A DNA stretch of 64,000 bases from JACCQS01 sp963766765 (GCA_963766765.1 CAVYBR010000007.1:62001-126000); one strand, 5' to 3'; shown: positions 24,962 through 34,556, numbered from the stretch's first letter. Notes: generated by a model not told the origin, from the sequence alone. A program made the numbers and translations.

Positions 24962-26201
24962 GCCGGGGGCGCCGTCAGCACGGACGGTGGAGGACTACCT
25001 CGACACGGTCCTGGCGCTGATGCCGCATCCAAACCCGATCGAGGTTGCGCTGCTCGATGCTCAGGGCCTGCTCTGCGCCGAAGAGGTCATCAGCGAGATC
25101 TCGCTGCCGCCCAACGACCACTCGGCCGCAGACGGGTATGCCGTACGTGCGGCTGACATCGAGGGCGCGTCCGCCGAGTCGCCCGTCACGTTGCCGGTCG
25201 TCGGCGAGGCAAGTCTGGGCGACTACGAGTCAGGTTCGATCGGGAAGGGCATGGCACTTCGCGTGACCGCCGGCGCGTTGATGCCCTCCGGTGCCGACCT
25301 CGTCGTACCTCTGTCCTGGACCGACCGCGGTGTGGCGCGAGTCGAGATCCGCCGCGAACTGCCGGCCGGCACCTATGTCCGCAACCAGGGTGAGGACGTG
25401 GCTCCTGGGGATGTCGCCGTGAACGTCGGTACGGCGATCGGACCTGCCCAGGTCGGTCTGCTTGCCGCCGTCGGGCGGGAACGAGTTCTGGTCCGGCCCC
25501 GTCCCCGGGTGGTGATCATCTCCGCCGGGAGCGACCTCGTCGATGTGGGCACGGTGCCGGGCCTGGGCCAGACCGTGGACGTCAACAGCTATGCCTTGGC
25601 TGCGGCGGCCCGTGACGCCGGTGCGGAGGTCTACCGAGCCGGAATCGGTCGCGACGACAAGCGGCGTCTGATGGAGTTGCTGGAGAGTCAGGTCATCCGC
25701 AGCGACTTGATCGTCATCTCGGGGCGGTTCACCAGCGATTCCTTCGACGTGATGCAGGAGGCCCTGGCCGAGGTCGGCGAGGTGACCTTCGAGGCGGTGG
25801 CCATCCATCCTGGGGCGCTGCAGGGCTCCGGGAAGCTGGGTGCGGCACAGACCCCGGTCTTGTGCATCCCCGGCGACCCGGTCAGCGCGTTGGTCAGTTT
25901 CGAGGTCTTCATCCGACCGGCGATCCGGCTGATGGCCGGTAAGCGGCAGTTGTTCCGCCGTACCGTGCACGCCGTCTGTCAGGTCGAGCTGGATTCGCCG
26001 GCTGGACGACGGCAGTATCGCCGCGGCCAGGTCATGCGCCATCCCGACGGTGGCTATGTCGTGGACACCGTCGGCGGCCCCGGTGCGCACCTGCTCGCCA
26101 ACATGGCCCAATCCAACAGCCTGATCGTTGTTGATCAGGATGTGACCAAGGTGTCAGTCGGCGACATCGTGACGGTCATTCCGATGCTGCTCGGGACGTG
26201 A
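24954..26201 (+). CDS. glp: gephyrin-like MoeA homologue Glp
   Basis: A 415-residue member of the MoeA/gephyrin family. N-terminal DHSAADGYA (about residues 55-63), GEDVAPGD, ISAGSDL, DVNSYALAA and CIPGDPVSAL (about 304-313) follow the MoeA plan. The segment corresponding to GGVSxGxxD reads SGRFTSDSFD (about 257-266), so the molybdopterin-site motif is altered. It overlaps galU upstream and the rimJ-like gene downstream and is close to sepX/glpR. In corynebacteria the same arrangement encodes a gephyrin-like protein that works with the membrane receptor GlpR in cell division. A division role is therefore more likely than molybdenum cofactor synthesis. Confidence 0.88.
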   Translation: MTEPGAPSARTVEDYLDTVLALMPHPNPIEVALLDAQGLLCAEEVISEISLPPNDHSAADGYAVRAADIEGASAESPVTLPVVGEASLGDYESGSIGKGMALRVTAGALMPSGADLVVPLSWTDRGVARVEIRRELPAGTYVRNQGEDVAPGDVAVNVGTAIGPAQVGLLAAVGRERVLVRPRPRVVIISAGSDLVDVGTVPGLGQTVDVNSYALAAAARDAGAEVYRAGIGRDDKRRLMELLESQVIRSDLIVISGRFTSDSFDVMQEALAEVGEVTFEAVAIHPGALQGSGKLGAAQTPVLCIPGDPVSALVSFEVFIRPAIRLMAGKRQLFRRTVHAVCQVELDSPAGRRQYRRGQVMRHPDGGYVVDTVGGPGAHLLANMAQSNSLIVVDQDVTKVSVGDIVTVIPMLLGT

Positions 26202-26836
26202 ACACCTGGGCTGTTTCAGCCCATCCCGGCTGGCCGGTCACGATGCACGCCGGGCGAGTGTCCTTGCGCCCACTGAGTCGACGGGATGCCCGGGCCTGGG
26301 AGCGTTTGCAACTGGCCAACGAGGCATGGTTGTCGCCTTGGGAACCGAGCGCGCCGGCTTCCTGGGCCGCTCGGCACAGCCGAGCGAACTTCCGGCGGAT
26401 GGTCCGGGCGTTGCGCCGGCGCGCCAACCTCGGCCTGTGCCTGCCCTTCGCGGTCCTCGTGGACGGGGAATTCGCCGGGCAGCTGACCGTCGACAACGTG
26501 GTACGCGGCGTGATGCGCAGCGCCCATCTCGGCTATTGGATCGACCGGGCCCACGCCGGACAAGGGCACATGTCGTTGGCGGTTGCCGTGGTCGTGGATC
26601 ACTGTTTCGGCCCGGTTGGGCTGCACCGGATGCAGGCTGACATCCGGCCCGAGAACGTCCCGAGCCGGGCCCTGGTCACCGGCTTGGGGTTTCGCGAGGA
26701 GGCCTTCTTCACGAGGTATCTCGACATCGACGGTGAGTGGCGCGACCACATCGGGTACGCGCTCACCGTCGAGGACCCACGCGACGGGATCGCCGCCGCG
26801 CTCCTCGCCCGTGGGCCGCACGACGGAAGCCGTTAA
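26198..26836 (+). CDS. GNAT N-acetyltransferase, RimJ/RimL-like
   Basis: A 212-residue GNAT enzyme with the pattern VSLRPLSRRDARAWERL, LVDGEFAGQLTVDNV, AHLGYWIDRAHAGQGHMSLAVA (acetyl-CoA-binding region containing AGQGHM), and RPENVPSRALVTGLGFREE. This is the RimJ/RimL plan used for N-terminal protein acetylation. GTG 26198 overlaps the glp stop (GTGA). It keeps its usual actinobacterial position between glp and sepX. The acetylated target is unknown. Confidence 0.9.
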   Translation: MNTWAVSAHPGWPVTMHAGRVSLRPLSRRDARAWERLQLANEAWLSPWEPSAPASWAARHSRANFRRMVRALRRRANLGLCLPFAVLVDGEFAGQLTVDNVVRGVMRSAHLGYWIDRAHAGQGHMSLAVAVVVDHCFGPVGLHRMQADIRPENVPSRALVTGLGFREEAFFTRYLDIDGEWRDHIGYALTVEDPRDGIAAALLARGPHDGSR

Positions 26837-26960
26837 GGCGCAATAAGCCTCAACCAGAGATTCAGGCCTGCGACACACCGCTGACAATGCCCGAAGCCGG
26901 GCTCCGCACTCCCTACCGTGATCACCGAACGTACGTGACGGATGTGACAGGAGGTGCGGG

Positions 26961-27812
26961 ATGGGTTCTGGCGTTCTTCTCGCGATCCTTGTTGCCCTCT
27001 GGTTCGTCGTTCTCGTCCCCATGGTCGTCACCCGCGGCGACCTGGCTTCCGCACCCGCCGAACCGATGCGGGTTCTGCGTCGACGCAGTGAACGGAGCGC
27101 GATGTCCAGCGCAAGCATGTCCAGCCGTGACCGCTTACTGGCCGGTCGACCGGCTCGGAGTGCACCGTCCGAGCCGGACCACATGCGTACCGAACCGATC
27201 CCGGTGTTGCCCAGGCGGGTGCCGGGTGCGACGTTGACCAGCGAATCCCGGTCGGTGGGCAGTGAGACGCCCAAGGATGTCCGCCCCGGGAACGCCAAGG
27301 GTGTGCGCGCCGAGAACGCCAAGGCCGCTCGGGTCGAGCCCGCCAAGGGCAAAAAGCGGTCGACCGAAGCGCCGGTTAAGGATCAGGTCGCGCGCAGCGG
27401 CCCGGACCTCCGGGCGCGACGTCGGCGGATGCTGGCCGGTCTGGTCGTCGTCGCCGTGCTGTTTGCCGGCATGGCCAAGTTCTGGGAGACCGCCCTCTGG
27501 TGGCCGCAGATCGTGCTCGACCTTGCGGTGTTCAGCTATGTCGTGTTCCTCCGCATGGAGGCACAACGCGAGCAGGATCGGCGAGAGCGCCGGCTTGCGC
27601 GGGCCGTGGCCAAGGTGAAACTACCCGAGGACCGTACGGAGCGAGCCGTCCGACGGCACACCGAATACGAGGCGCACATCACGGCTGCGACGGGCAACCA
27701 GGCGATCGCGCTGGACGACGACGACCCGAGCTTTGCCGATATGCCGACCTATCGCCCGAGCGCCAACGTCGTGTCCGAAGCCCCCGCCTGGCACGAGCGC
27801 AAGGCCGTTTAG
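26961..27812 (+). CDS. sepX: divisome membrane protein SepX/GlpR
   Basis: A 283-residue protein with one N-terminal membrane helix (about residues 4-21, starting MGSGVLLAILVALWFVVL), the RVLRRRSER block, a long basic, low-complexity cytoplasmic region, and a helical pair at about 155-195. This order matches the actinobacterial SepX/GlpR family: a septum-associated membrane protein in Streptomyces and the receptor of Glp in corynebacteria. A strong AGGAGGTG site lies about 4 nt before ATG 26961. Clustering with galU, glp and rimJ supports the call. Confidence 0.88.
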   Translation: MGSGVLLAILVALWFVVLVPMVVTRGDLASAPAEPMRVLRRRSERSAMSSASMSSRDRLLAGRPARSAPSEPDHMRTEPIPVLPRRVPGATLTSESRSVGSETPKDVRPGNAKGVRAENAKAARVEPAKGKKRSTEAPVKDQVARSGPDLRARRRRMLAGLVVVAVLFAGMAKFWETALWWPQIVLDLAVFSYVVFLRMEAQREQDRRERRLARAVAKVKLPEDRTERAVRRHTEYEAHITAATGNQAIALDDDDPSFADMPTYRPSANVVSEAPAWHERKAV

Positions 27813-27845
27813 CGCCTGCGTTACCCTCGTCAACGCTTCCCTTCG

Positions 27846-27922
<77 letters not shown>

Positions 27923-27985
27923 CGTGGAACTCAGGCACAGAGACCTCGGGTTGCAGAGAACTCGGGGCCAGATCGCTCAGCCCAC

Positions 27986-28120
27986 TCACGCGGCGGGCAG
28001 GACCGCCATCCGCCGCAGCGCGCGCCGCGAGCGAGTCTCGGCATCCTGGCGGCGTAGTCCGGTCAGGCCGGCCATGCGGGGCCGAAGCGCTGCCTCCTCG
28101 GAGAGCTGGCGGGCGGCCAT
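27986..28120 (-). CDS. possible small Arg-rich protein (low confidence)
   Basis: A 44-codon ORF from ATG 28120 encodes an arginine- and alanine-rich peptide (ALRPRMAGLTGLRRQDAE, RRALRRMAVLPAA). Small basic proteins like this occur in actinobacteria, but no strong ribosome site is seen and the frame runs upstream into the minisatellite. It may be a chance ORF. Apart from this and the repeat array, I see nothing in the 614-bp stretch 27923-28536. Confidence 0.22.
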   Translation of the reverse strand: MAARQLSEEAALRPRMAGLTGLRRQDAETRSRRALRRMAVLPAA

Positions 28121-28164
28121 CAGCACGGCCGAATCCTGCTGCGGGCCCTGGGTCCATCGGTCGG

Positions 28165-28306
28165 TTGACCGCTGCACTGCAGTTGACCGAGGCACTGCAG
28201 TTGACCGAGGCACTGCAATTGACCGAGGCACTGCAGTTGACCGTGCACGGCAGTGACCGCTGCACGGCACGTGACCGCTGCACGGCACGTGACCGAGGCG
28301 CTGCAC
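28165..28306. repeat. 18-bp minisatellite, eight units in two variants
   Basis: Units start at 28165, 28183, 28201, 28219, 28237 (17 bp), 28253, 28271 and 28289. The first block is TTGACCGAGGCACTGCAG with single changes. The second is GTGACCGCTGCACGGCAC, and the last unit mixes both. There are no spacers, so it is not CRISPR. The array is non-coding as far as I can see, although its 18-bp period would read as repeated hexapeptides in any frame. It lies 240 bp after tRNA-Ala. Confidence 0.85.
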
Positions 28307-28536
28307 TCATGATCTGCCGCCCTTCCCGCCGTGCTCGCGTCGTCTGCGAAAAGCTCCTGCCCTTTACATGTCCGAATGGGCCGAAACGTTGTACTGAAAC
28401 GACGCTAACTTCCGCATCCGACAGAGTCGTCAGCCCGGCGGGTGATCTCTGAGTCGTCCCACGGGCTGAGGGCCGCGGCGCGACGCCCCGGGCCCAGAGC
28501 GCCCATGACTGGCGCCGGTTGCGGCAGCATGGGGCC

Positions 28537-28950
28537 ATGACGGCTTCCGGAAACGGCACCAAGGACGACCCGTGGCTGCTCCAGACGGCCAGCCAGACGA
28601 GTTCGTACGAGATGTATCGCGACGAGACGGCAGATCCGCCGGCGTTGATCTGCCAGGTCGGCAAGACCCAGTTGCGCTATGACCTCCGGGCGATCGATGA
28701 CCTGCACGCGATGCTCGTCGCCCACGGGGACTGGATGCCGATCGGCGGCACGGACGAGCAGAAGCTAGCGCCGCAGGGCTCGGTCGAGGCGTGGGGCCGA
28801 GACCCTGGGAACCCGGTTGGTGGCTGGTACGGGCTGAAGAAGGGGCTACGCGGTCGGTTCGGGGTCTACCTGCCGCCGTTGCTCGAGGCGCTCGGGCTCG
28901 TGGAACTGGAGCACAACGCCCGCAACAACCGGGTGCGCGCCCTCAGCTGA
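28537..28950 (+). CDS. conserved hypothetical protein
   Basis: A 137-residue soluble protein from ATG 28537 with well-formed blocks: GNGTKDDPWLLQT, SYEMYRDETADPPALICQVG, LRYDLRAIDDLHAMLVAHGDWM, VEAWGRDPGNPVGGWYGLKKG and LEALGLVELEHNARNN. The composition and block structure look like a conserved actinobacterial family that I recognise but for which no function is known to me. It ends before a strong hairpin shared with the convergent subtilase. Confidence 0.75.
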   Translation: MTASGNGTKDDPWLLQTASQTSSYEMYRDETADPPALICQVGKTQLRYDLRAIDDLHAMLVAHGDWMPIGGTDEQKLAPQGSVEAWGRDPGNPVGGWYGLKKGLRGRFGVYLPPLLEALGLVELEHNARNNRVRALS

Positions 28951-28977
28951 CCCGGAACACACAACCACCCGGAAACA

Positions 28978-29036
28978 CCGCGAGGTCCCGACTGCGCGCT
29001 TCCCGTGATCGGAAACGTGCAGTCGAGACCTCGCGG
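28978..29036. terminator. long hairpin between convergent genes
   Basis: CCGCGAGGTCCCGACTGC (28978-28995) pairs with GCAGTCGAGACCTCGCGG (29019-29036), 17 of 18 positions. The 23-nt loop contains its own TTCC/GGAA stem. It sits between the stop codons of genes converging at 28950 and 29051, so it can act as a two-way terminator, though no T-run follows on either strand. Confidence 0.65.
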
Positions 29037-29050
29037 CGACTACTCCAGCC

Positions 29051-31978
29051 TTATCCGACCGAGAACACCGTGACCGCGTCGGCGCCCTCGTACGTGATCA
29101 AGCCGAGCCAACGCTGGGCGGGGTCGAGCCCCGTCCAACTCGCGGTGAGCGTCACCGGCACGCCTACCGTGACCGGCACGCCCGTGGTCACCGACGAGTT
29201 CGGCAGATCTGCGTCACCTACGACGAAGTTGGAGATGGTGTAGGCCCCGCCGCTGGATGCGGAGAACCCGTTCACGTAGACCTCGTAGGTCCCCTCCGCC
29301 GGCGCGACAATCGTGACCTCCTCGTCGGCGGCGCCAGTTGCTGACAGGTCGACGAGTTCGTCATCGAGATAGACGAACAGGTCGAGGTCGTCGGCATCAC
29401 TCGTGGCGTTCACCGAGAACCGTGCGAGCACCGTCCCCGCAGGTACGGCCACCGAGTAGAGATCGGTGTCCGCGTCCGCAACCGGATCGGCCGGGTCGAA
29501 CGGTCCGGTAGCAACTTCGCCGCCATCGGAGTCACACCGACGAGGCCGTGCAACGTGGTGTTCAGCGTTCCGGTGAAGCCAGGCGTGACCTGGAAGTCCT
29601 CGGAGCCACTGGCACCCTCGCCATGGACCTCGTCTGGTGCGCTGACCGCAACTGGCTCCAGCGCGATCGGGCTGCGTACGTTGTGCGCTCCGTTCTTCCA
29701 GGTGAGCGAACCGATGGCCCAGTCGCCGAGCGGGGCGGTGGTACGAGTGAACGTCACAGTGAACGTCTTCTCCGCCCCCGGTGCCAGCCTGAGAATCCTC
29801 GGGTGTCACGACAGTCCTGAACCCTGGGACTGACGCCGTGGCGACGTAGATCGCCTGGGTCGCGCCGACGTTGCGAACCCGTCGTGTCACCGTCTCGACG
29901 CCGGCGAGTTTGCCGATGCTGATCGAGGCCTGGTTGAGGTTCGACGCGCTGATCGGCTCGAGCGTGTCGTACGGGGGTGAGAAGACGGCGCCGAGGCTGA
30001 CCAAGTACTGGCGGTACTCGTCGGCCGTCGTCGGGTAGACCAACCCAGGATCGGCGGCACCGTTCGGGTTCACGAAGCCAGCGCCTTGGGCGAACGGATC
30101 ATTCGCACTCGAGACCGTGTCCGTGGCGCTGGTCATCATCGCGGACTTGATCTCCGACGGCAGCCAGGCCGGGTGCGCGGCCTTGAGCAGGGCACCGATG
30201 CCGGCAATGTGCGGAGACGCCATCGACGTACCGGACATGAAGTCCCAGATCCGGCCGTGGTTGAACGGCGGCGCGACCGCAGCGACGACGTCGACCCCAG
30301 GAGCGGCGATGTCGGGCTTGAGGATGTCACCCTCGGTCGTGGTCGACGGTCCGCGCGAGGAGAACTCGGCGATCTCGGGCACCTGCGGCGCCGCGGCGAA
30401 CTCTGCCGCGGTCGAGCGGGACGATCTTGCGCCGTGGCCGCCGGTGCCGGCAGCCGCGATGTAGGCCAGGATCGCGGCCCTGGCCACCTCGTCGACGTGC
30501 ACCGCCGGGATCGGGTGGAAGTCGCCGTTGAGCGAGTTGGGTGACGTGTTGGTCAAAACCATTCCGACGCCGCCGGCCCGCTTGACCTCGAAGCTCTTGG
30601 CGATCGCGGTCGTTCACGCCGCGGTCGCACTGGACGACCTTGCCGGCGGCCTTGCCCGGGTCGAGCGTGCCGGCGAAGCACAGCGCGGCGTCGGTCGTCG
30701 GAGGCGCTCGCGAGCTTCACGCTGACGCGACGTCACGAACGGCGTCGGCGTCGGCAGCGGTGGAGTGGTGGAGGCACCGACGTAGCGCGCGCCGTTGCCG
30801 AGTTCGGACGGCCTGGAAGGCACGCCGGAACGTGGCGGCAGCGACGGTGGTGACCCACGGCGCCGGGTGATCGAGCGTGCTGGCGCCGGGGCCGCTGTTA
30901 CCGGCCGAGTTCGCGACGAAGACGCCAGCATTGGAGCGCGCCGCGGAACGCCTGTGCGACCGGGTCGAACACATCGGACTCAGAGCTGCCGCCGATGGAG
31001 TAGTTGAGGACGTCGACGCCGTCGAGCGACCGCATCGTTGATCGCGGCCACGGAGTCGGAGTTGAAGCAGCCCGGGTCGATGCCTGGCTCGGCCCTCCCA
31101 GCAGACCTTGTACGCCGCGACTTTCGCGCCCGGCGCCATGCCGGAGCCGCTACCGATCGAGTTGCCGTCGATGGTGACATCCGTGCCGTGGTTGCCGGCC
31201 GCAGTGGACGCGGTGTGCGAGCCATGGCCGTTCCCGTCACGCGGTGAGCAGGTAGTCATCCGGCGAGACGTTCCTGCATGCCGAAGCCCGACACGTAGTA
31301 GCGAGCACCGATCAGCTTGTCGTTGCAGGCGTGTCGGCGAAATTGCTCGCCTGGGACACACATGCCCATGCCAGGCGGCGGGCACTGGGATACCGGTCTC
31401 GCCGGCGAAGGCCTCGCTCTCGGGCCAGATACCTGTGTCGAGCATGCCGACGACGAGGCCGGCTCCAGCGTTCTCCGCTCCGCCCAGTTGCTCCCAGAGG
31501 CCACCAGGAGCGTCCAACCCCAGGAACTCCGGTGAGTACGTGGTCTCCGGCTGGCCATCTGGTCCTTCGTTACGGCGAGGACCTCCGGCATCGCAGCGAG
31601 TTCGGCCGCCTGCTCGCCGCTGAGGTTGGCGGCAAAGCCGTTGTTCGTTGTCGTGTAGTCATAGAGCTTGGCAGCGCCAACGCGCGCCAACGCGGCGTTG
31701 TGCCGGTCGGTTAGCCGCTGCGCCCACGCGCGTACAGCAGGGGCGTCCGGGTTGAGCCGTTCGCCGCGCTGCGGCCGGGTCGCGGGGAATCCCGCCACGT
31801 ACCCGTCATAACTCGCGACCGGATCGTCAACGAAGGTGACGATGTAGCGGCCGTCGGTGAAGTCGGCGTCTCGAACTGAGGCGGGCCCGCCGGGGCTTGC
31901 GCCCGCAGGTCCGCCGGTAGCGACTACCGCTACCGCAGTGAGCAGGACAACAACAGTGGAAAAAAGACTGCGCCTCAC
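29051..31978 (-). pseudogene. secreted subtilisin-like serine protease (S8), multiply frameshifted
   Basis: GTG 31978, with GGAG 8 nt upstream, opens a signal peptide (RRSLFSTVVVLLTAVAVVA) and an inhibitor-like propeptide (DGRYIVTFVDD). The catalytic triad is visible only by changing frame: Asp in GMLDTGIWPES, His in DGNGHGSHTAST, the oxyanion region in VANSAGNSGPG, and Ser in SGTSMASPHIAG. A fibronectin-like and a PPC-type C-terminal region (LFVYLDDELVD) follow. At least eight frame changes are needed, near 31.5, 31.4, 31.25, 31.1, 31.0, 30.9, 30.6, 29.8 and 29.5 kb. Corrected, it would be about 975 residues. All segments remain conserved, so indel errors in the assembly are as likely as gene decay. 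Confidence 0.85.
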
Positions 31979-32088
31979 AGGGGGATCTCCTCGTCGCGCG
32001 CGCCGGCATCGCCGGATCGAGCGCGAAGCTAGCAGTAACCGCACACCGTCAACAAGGACTAGGCCGGGCCGATGTCCCACCCACTGCC

Positions 32089-33618
32089 TCAGAACCAAGA
32101 GCGGAACATCATCCTCAGCCGCCATTCCGTCTCGGCCAGCGGAGAGCCGACCAAGATCGGATGCAGCCAAATGAAGTTGAGGACAACTAAGCCCACGAAG
32201 AGACTGACCGCAGCCAAGCCGATCGTGCGCCGCAGCTGAGGATCGCCTCGTCTACCGAGCACCGAGCCGAGCGTCAACGTGACAGCAAGGATGAAGAACG
32301 GCAGCGCCGGAGCCATGTAGAACAGAAACATCGTTCGCTCGAGATTGATGAACCATGAGAGCCAACCCGCGGCGATGGCGGCCAGGATCACGCCCGCCCG
32401 CCAATCCAGGCGAGACACCAGGAGCCACATCATCCACACGACTGCCGGGATGAACGCGAACCACAGGACCGGCGTCCCCACGAGCAGGACGTAGCGGACG
32501 ATCTGGCCACCGGCCCCGTCGGTGATGCCTTGTGGATTCCAGAACAGAATCGGGCGGCCGGTGACCAGCCAACTCCACGGGTTCGACTCCCACGGGTGGT
32601 CAGAACTCAGGCCGTTGTGGAAGTCCAGCCATTGCGCATGCTGATGCCAGAGCGAGCGCACTGCGTTCGGGATGAAGTCGAACGTGGTGTCCGGGTGTTG
32701 CTCGGCCCAATGCCGGCCCTGCGAACTCTCGCTGGCGAACCAACCGGTGAACGACGCGACATACGTCAGGATCGGAAGTACGGCCAGCGCACCGATCGCG
32801 CCAGGCAGCACTCGGCGCAGCGTGACCCGTGTCGGACGGGGTACGCCGGCCGCGCGCAGGGCACCCCGGTCCCACAGGACGGAGAGAATCGCGAACGCGG
32901 CTAGGAACCACACTCCGCTCCACTTCACCGCGCAGGCCGCGCCGAGCAAGATCCCCGCGATCATCCGCCAGTTGCGCAGGCCCAGCCGCGGCGAGCTGGG
33001 CACGGCCCCCACCTCCAGCATCGCGGCCAACCGCGTACGCACGCGGTCCCGGTCGATCAGCAGCGCGGCCAGCCCAGCGAGGATGAACATCGGCAGGAAG
33101 ATGTCGAGCAGACCCGTCCGACCAAGAACGAAGGAAAAGGCGTCGCTGGCAAGGAGCAACCCGGCAATCGCACCCAAGAAGGTGGACCCGGTCATTCGGC
33201 GAGCGATCCAGAACAACAGGAGCACGCAGATAGTTCCGGCGATCGCTGACGGCACCCGCCAGCCGACGGGGGTATTGCCGAAGACCATCTCGCCGAGGCT
33301 GATCAGCCACTTGCCCAGCGGTGGATGGACGATGTAGTCGTAACCCCGGTTGTACTCCGACCCGAACTCCAGCATGTCGTTGGCATGAACGGGGTAATAG
33401 GCCTCGTCGAAGATCAAGTCGGGCGGATACGACAGCCGCCACAGCCGCATCCAGAGCGCGATGCCACCCAGCACCGCCGCAATGAGCAGCGCCCGGCCGC
33501 GGTCAGTCGGCAGCTCGGGGCGCAGCCGCTGTGCCAATCGCGGCGACCCTGCGGCAAGTGCCGGCGTCCGGCTGAGGTCCGAAGCGGCCGCCGGCCGCTC
33601 AGGCGCGAGCACGGACAT
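32089..33618 (-). CDS. pmt: polyprenol-phosphate-mannose:protein O-mannosyltransferase (PMT family)
   Basis: A 509-residue membrane enzyme that transfers mannose from a polyprenol-phosphate carrier to exported proteins outside the membrane. It shows about 11 hydrophobic segments, the catalytic loop with Asp-Glu in DLIFDEAYYPVHA, the HPPLGKWLI motif, VKWSGVWFLA, and the C-terminal PMT region with MFLFYMAPALPF. ATG 33618 is preceded by a -10 (TACGAT, complement of 33626-33631) 7 nt away. It is divergent from rsmI, the common actinobacterial order. Confidence 0.94.
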   Translation of the reverse strand: MSVLAPERPAAASDLSRTPALAAGSPRLAQRLRPELPTDRGRALLIAAVLGGIALWMRLWRLSYPPDLIFDEAYYPVHANDMLEFGSEYNRGYDYIVHPPLGKWLISLGEMVFGNTPVGWRVPSAIAGTICVLLLFWIARRMTGSTFLGAIAGLLLASDAFSFVLGRTGLLDIFLPMFILAGLAALLIDRDRVRTRLAAMLEVGAVPSSPRLGLRNWRMIAGILLGAACAVKWSGVWFLAAFAILSVLWDRGALRAAGVPRPTRVTLRRVLPGAIGALAVLPILTYVASFTGWFASESSQGRHWAEQHPDTTFDFIPNAVRSLWHQHAQWLDFHNGLSSDHPWESNPWSWLVTGRPILFWNPQGITDGAGGQIVRYVLLVGTPVLWFAFIPAVVWMMWLLVSRLDWRAGVILAAIAAGWLSWFINLERTMFLFYMAPALPFFILAVTLTLGSVLGRRGDPQLRRTIGLAAVSLFVGLVVLNFIWLHPILVGSPLAETEWRLRMMFRSWF

Positions 33619-33625
33619 GTCCGCG

Positions 33626-33635
33626 ATCGTAGGCT
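33626..33635. promoter_or_regulatory. overlapping divergent -10 elements of pmt and rsmI
   Basis: The pmt -10 (TACGAT on the minus strand, 33626-33631) and the rsmI -10 (TAGGCT, 33630-33635) share 2 bp. Only one polymerase could melt this site at a time, so the promoters should compete. The pmt message would be leaderless; rsmI would have a leader of about 20 nt. Confidence 0.5.
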
Positions 33636-33661
33636 GGCTGCGTGTTCGGAGCCGAAAGCGC

Positions 33662-34549
33662 ATGAGCACCGACGAGAACGATGATCCGGAGCGCGACCGG
33701 GGCGCGGGGCGATTGATCGTCGCCGGGGCACCGCTGGGCCAGGTCGGAGATGTCAGCCCGCGGCTGAGCCAGGCTCTCGCGAGCGCTGGCGTGATTGCGG
33801 CCGAGGACACCCGTCGACTGCGGCGACTGGCCGCCGACCTCGGCATCACCGTTGCCGGCCGGATCGTCTCCTACTACGACGCGGTCGAGGGTGCCCGAGT
33901 ACCGGGCCTGATTGCGGCGCTGGGCTCCGGTTCGGACGTGGTCCTGATCAGTGACGGCGGCATGCCGGCGGTCTCCGATCCCGGCTACCGATTGGTACGA
34001 GCCGCCGTCGAGGCCGGGTACGTCGTGACCAGCCTGCCCGGACCGTCCGCGGTCACGACGGCACTCGCGGTGAGCGGGCTGCCGACTGACCGATTCTGCT
34101 TCGAGGGCTTCCTGCCCCGCGCGGCACACGCTCGGTCGCGCCGCCTTGCAGAGCTTCGCGAGGAGGAACGCACGATGGTCTTCTTCGAAGCGCCGCACCG
34201 AATCGCAGCGACGCTCGAGGCGATGGGTGCGCAGTTCGGCGCAGATCGCCCGGCGGTGGCTTGCCGGGAGCTGACCAAGACCTATGAGGAGATCGTCCGC
34301 GGCAGTCTCGCCGATCTCGCCGCGTGGGCCACGGATAGCGTACGGGGCGAACTCACACTCGTCGTCGGCGGCTGGGCGGCGCGGCGACCGGAGGGCGGCG
34401 CGGTGGACTTCGTCACCGAGGTGCTGGCCAGGGAAGCCGCCGGCGCACCACGCAAGGAGGCAATCGCCGAGTCCGCCAAGCACTTCGGCGTCCCGAAGCG
34501 CGAGGTCTACGACGCGGTGGTCGCGGCAAGGCCACCAAGAGCGCGATGA
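33662..34549 (+). CDS. rsmI: 16S rRNA (cytidine-1402-2'-O)-methyltransferase
   Basis: RsmI methylates the ribose of C1402 in the ribosomal decoding centre. The 295-residue protein has the tetrapyrrole-methylase fold: LIVAGAPLGQVGDVSPR, IAAEDTRRLRRL, YYDAVEGARVPGLI, LISDGGMPAVSDPG, SLPGPSAVTTAL, FEGFLPR and CRELTKTYEEI. ATG 33662 follows GGAG and matches the family N-terminus; the frame is open upstream only by chance. Confidence 0.95.
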   Translation: MSTDENDDPERDRGAGRLIVAGAPLGQVGDVSPRLSQALASAGVIAAEDTRRLRRLAADLGITVAGRIVSYYDAVEGARVPGLIAALGSGSDVVLISDGGMPAVSDPGYRLVRAAVEAGYVVTSLPGPSAVTTALAVSGLPTDRFCFEGFLPRAAHARSRRLAELREEERTMVFFEAPHRIAATLEAMGAQFGADRPAVACRELTKTYEEIVRGSLADLAAWATDSVRGELTLVVGGWAARRPEGGAVDFVTEVLAREAAGAPRKEAIAESAKHFGVPKREVYDAVVAARPPRAR

Positions 34550-34556
34550 TCGACGC

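Noticed and set aside
28165..28306. Possible CRISPR array
   Set aside because: Units are contiguous 18-mers without spacers, and no cas gene is nearby.
29051..31978. Several separate small protease genes
   Set aside because: The pieces are consecutive parts of one subtilase with a single signal peptide; they are better read as one gene with frame breaks.
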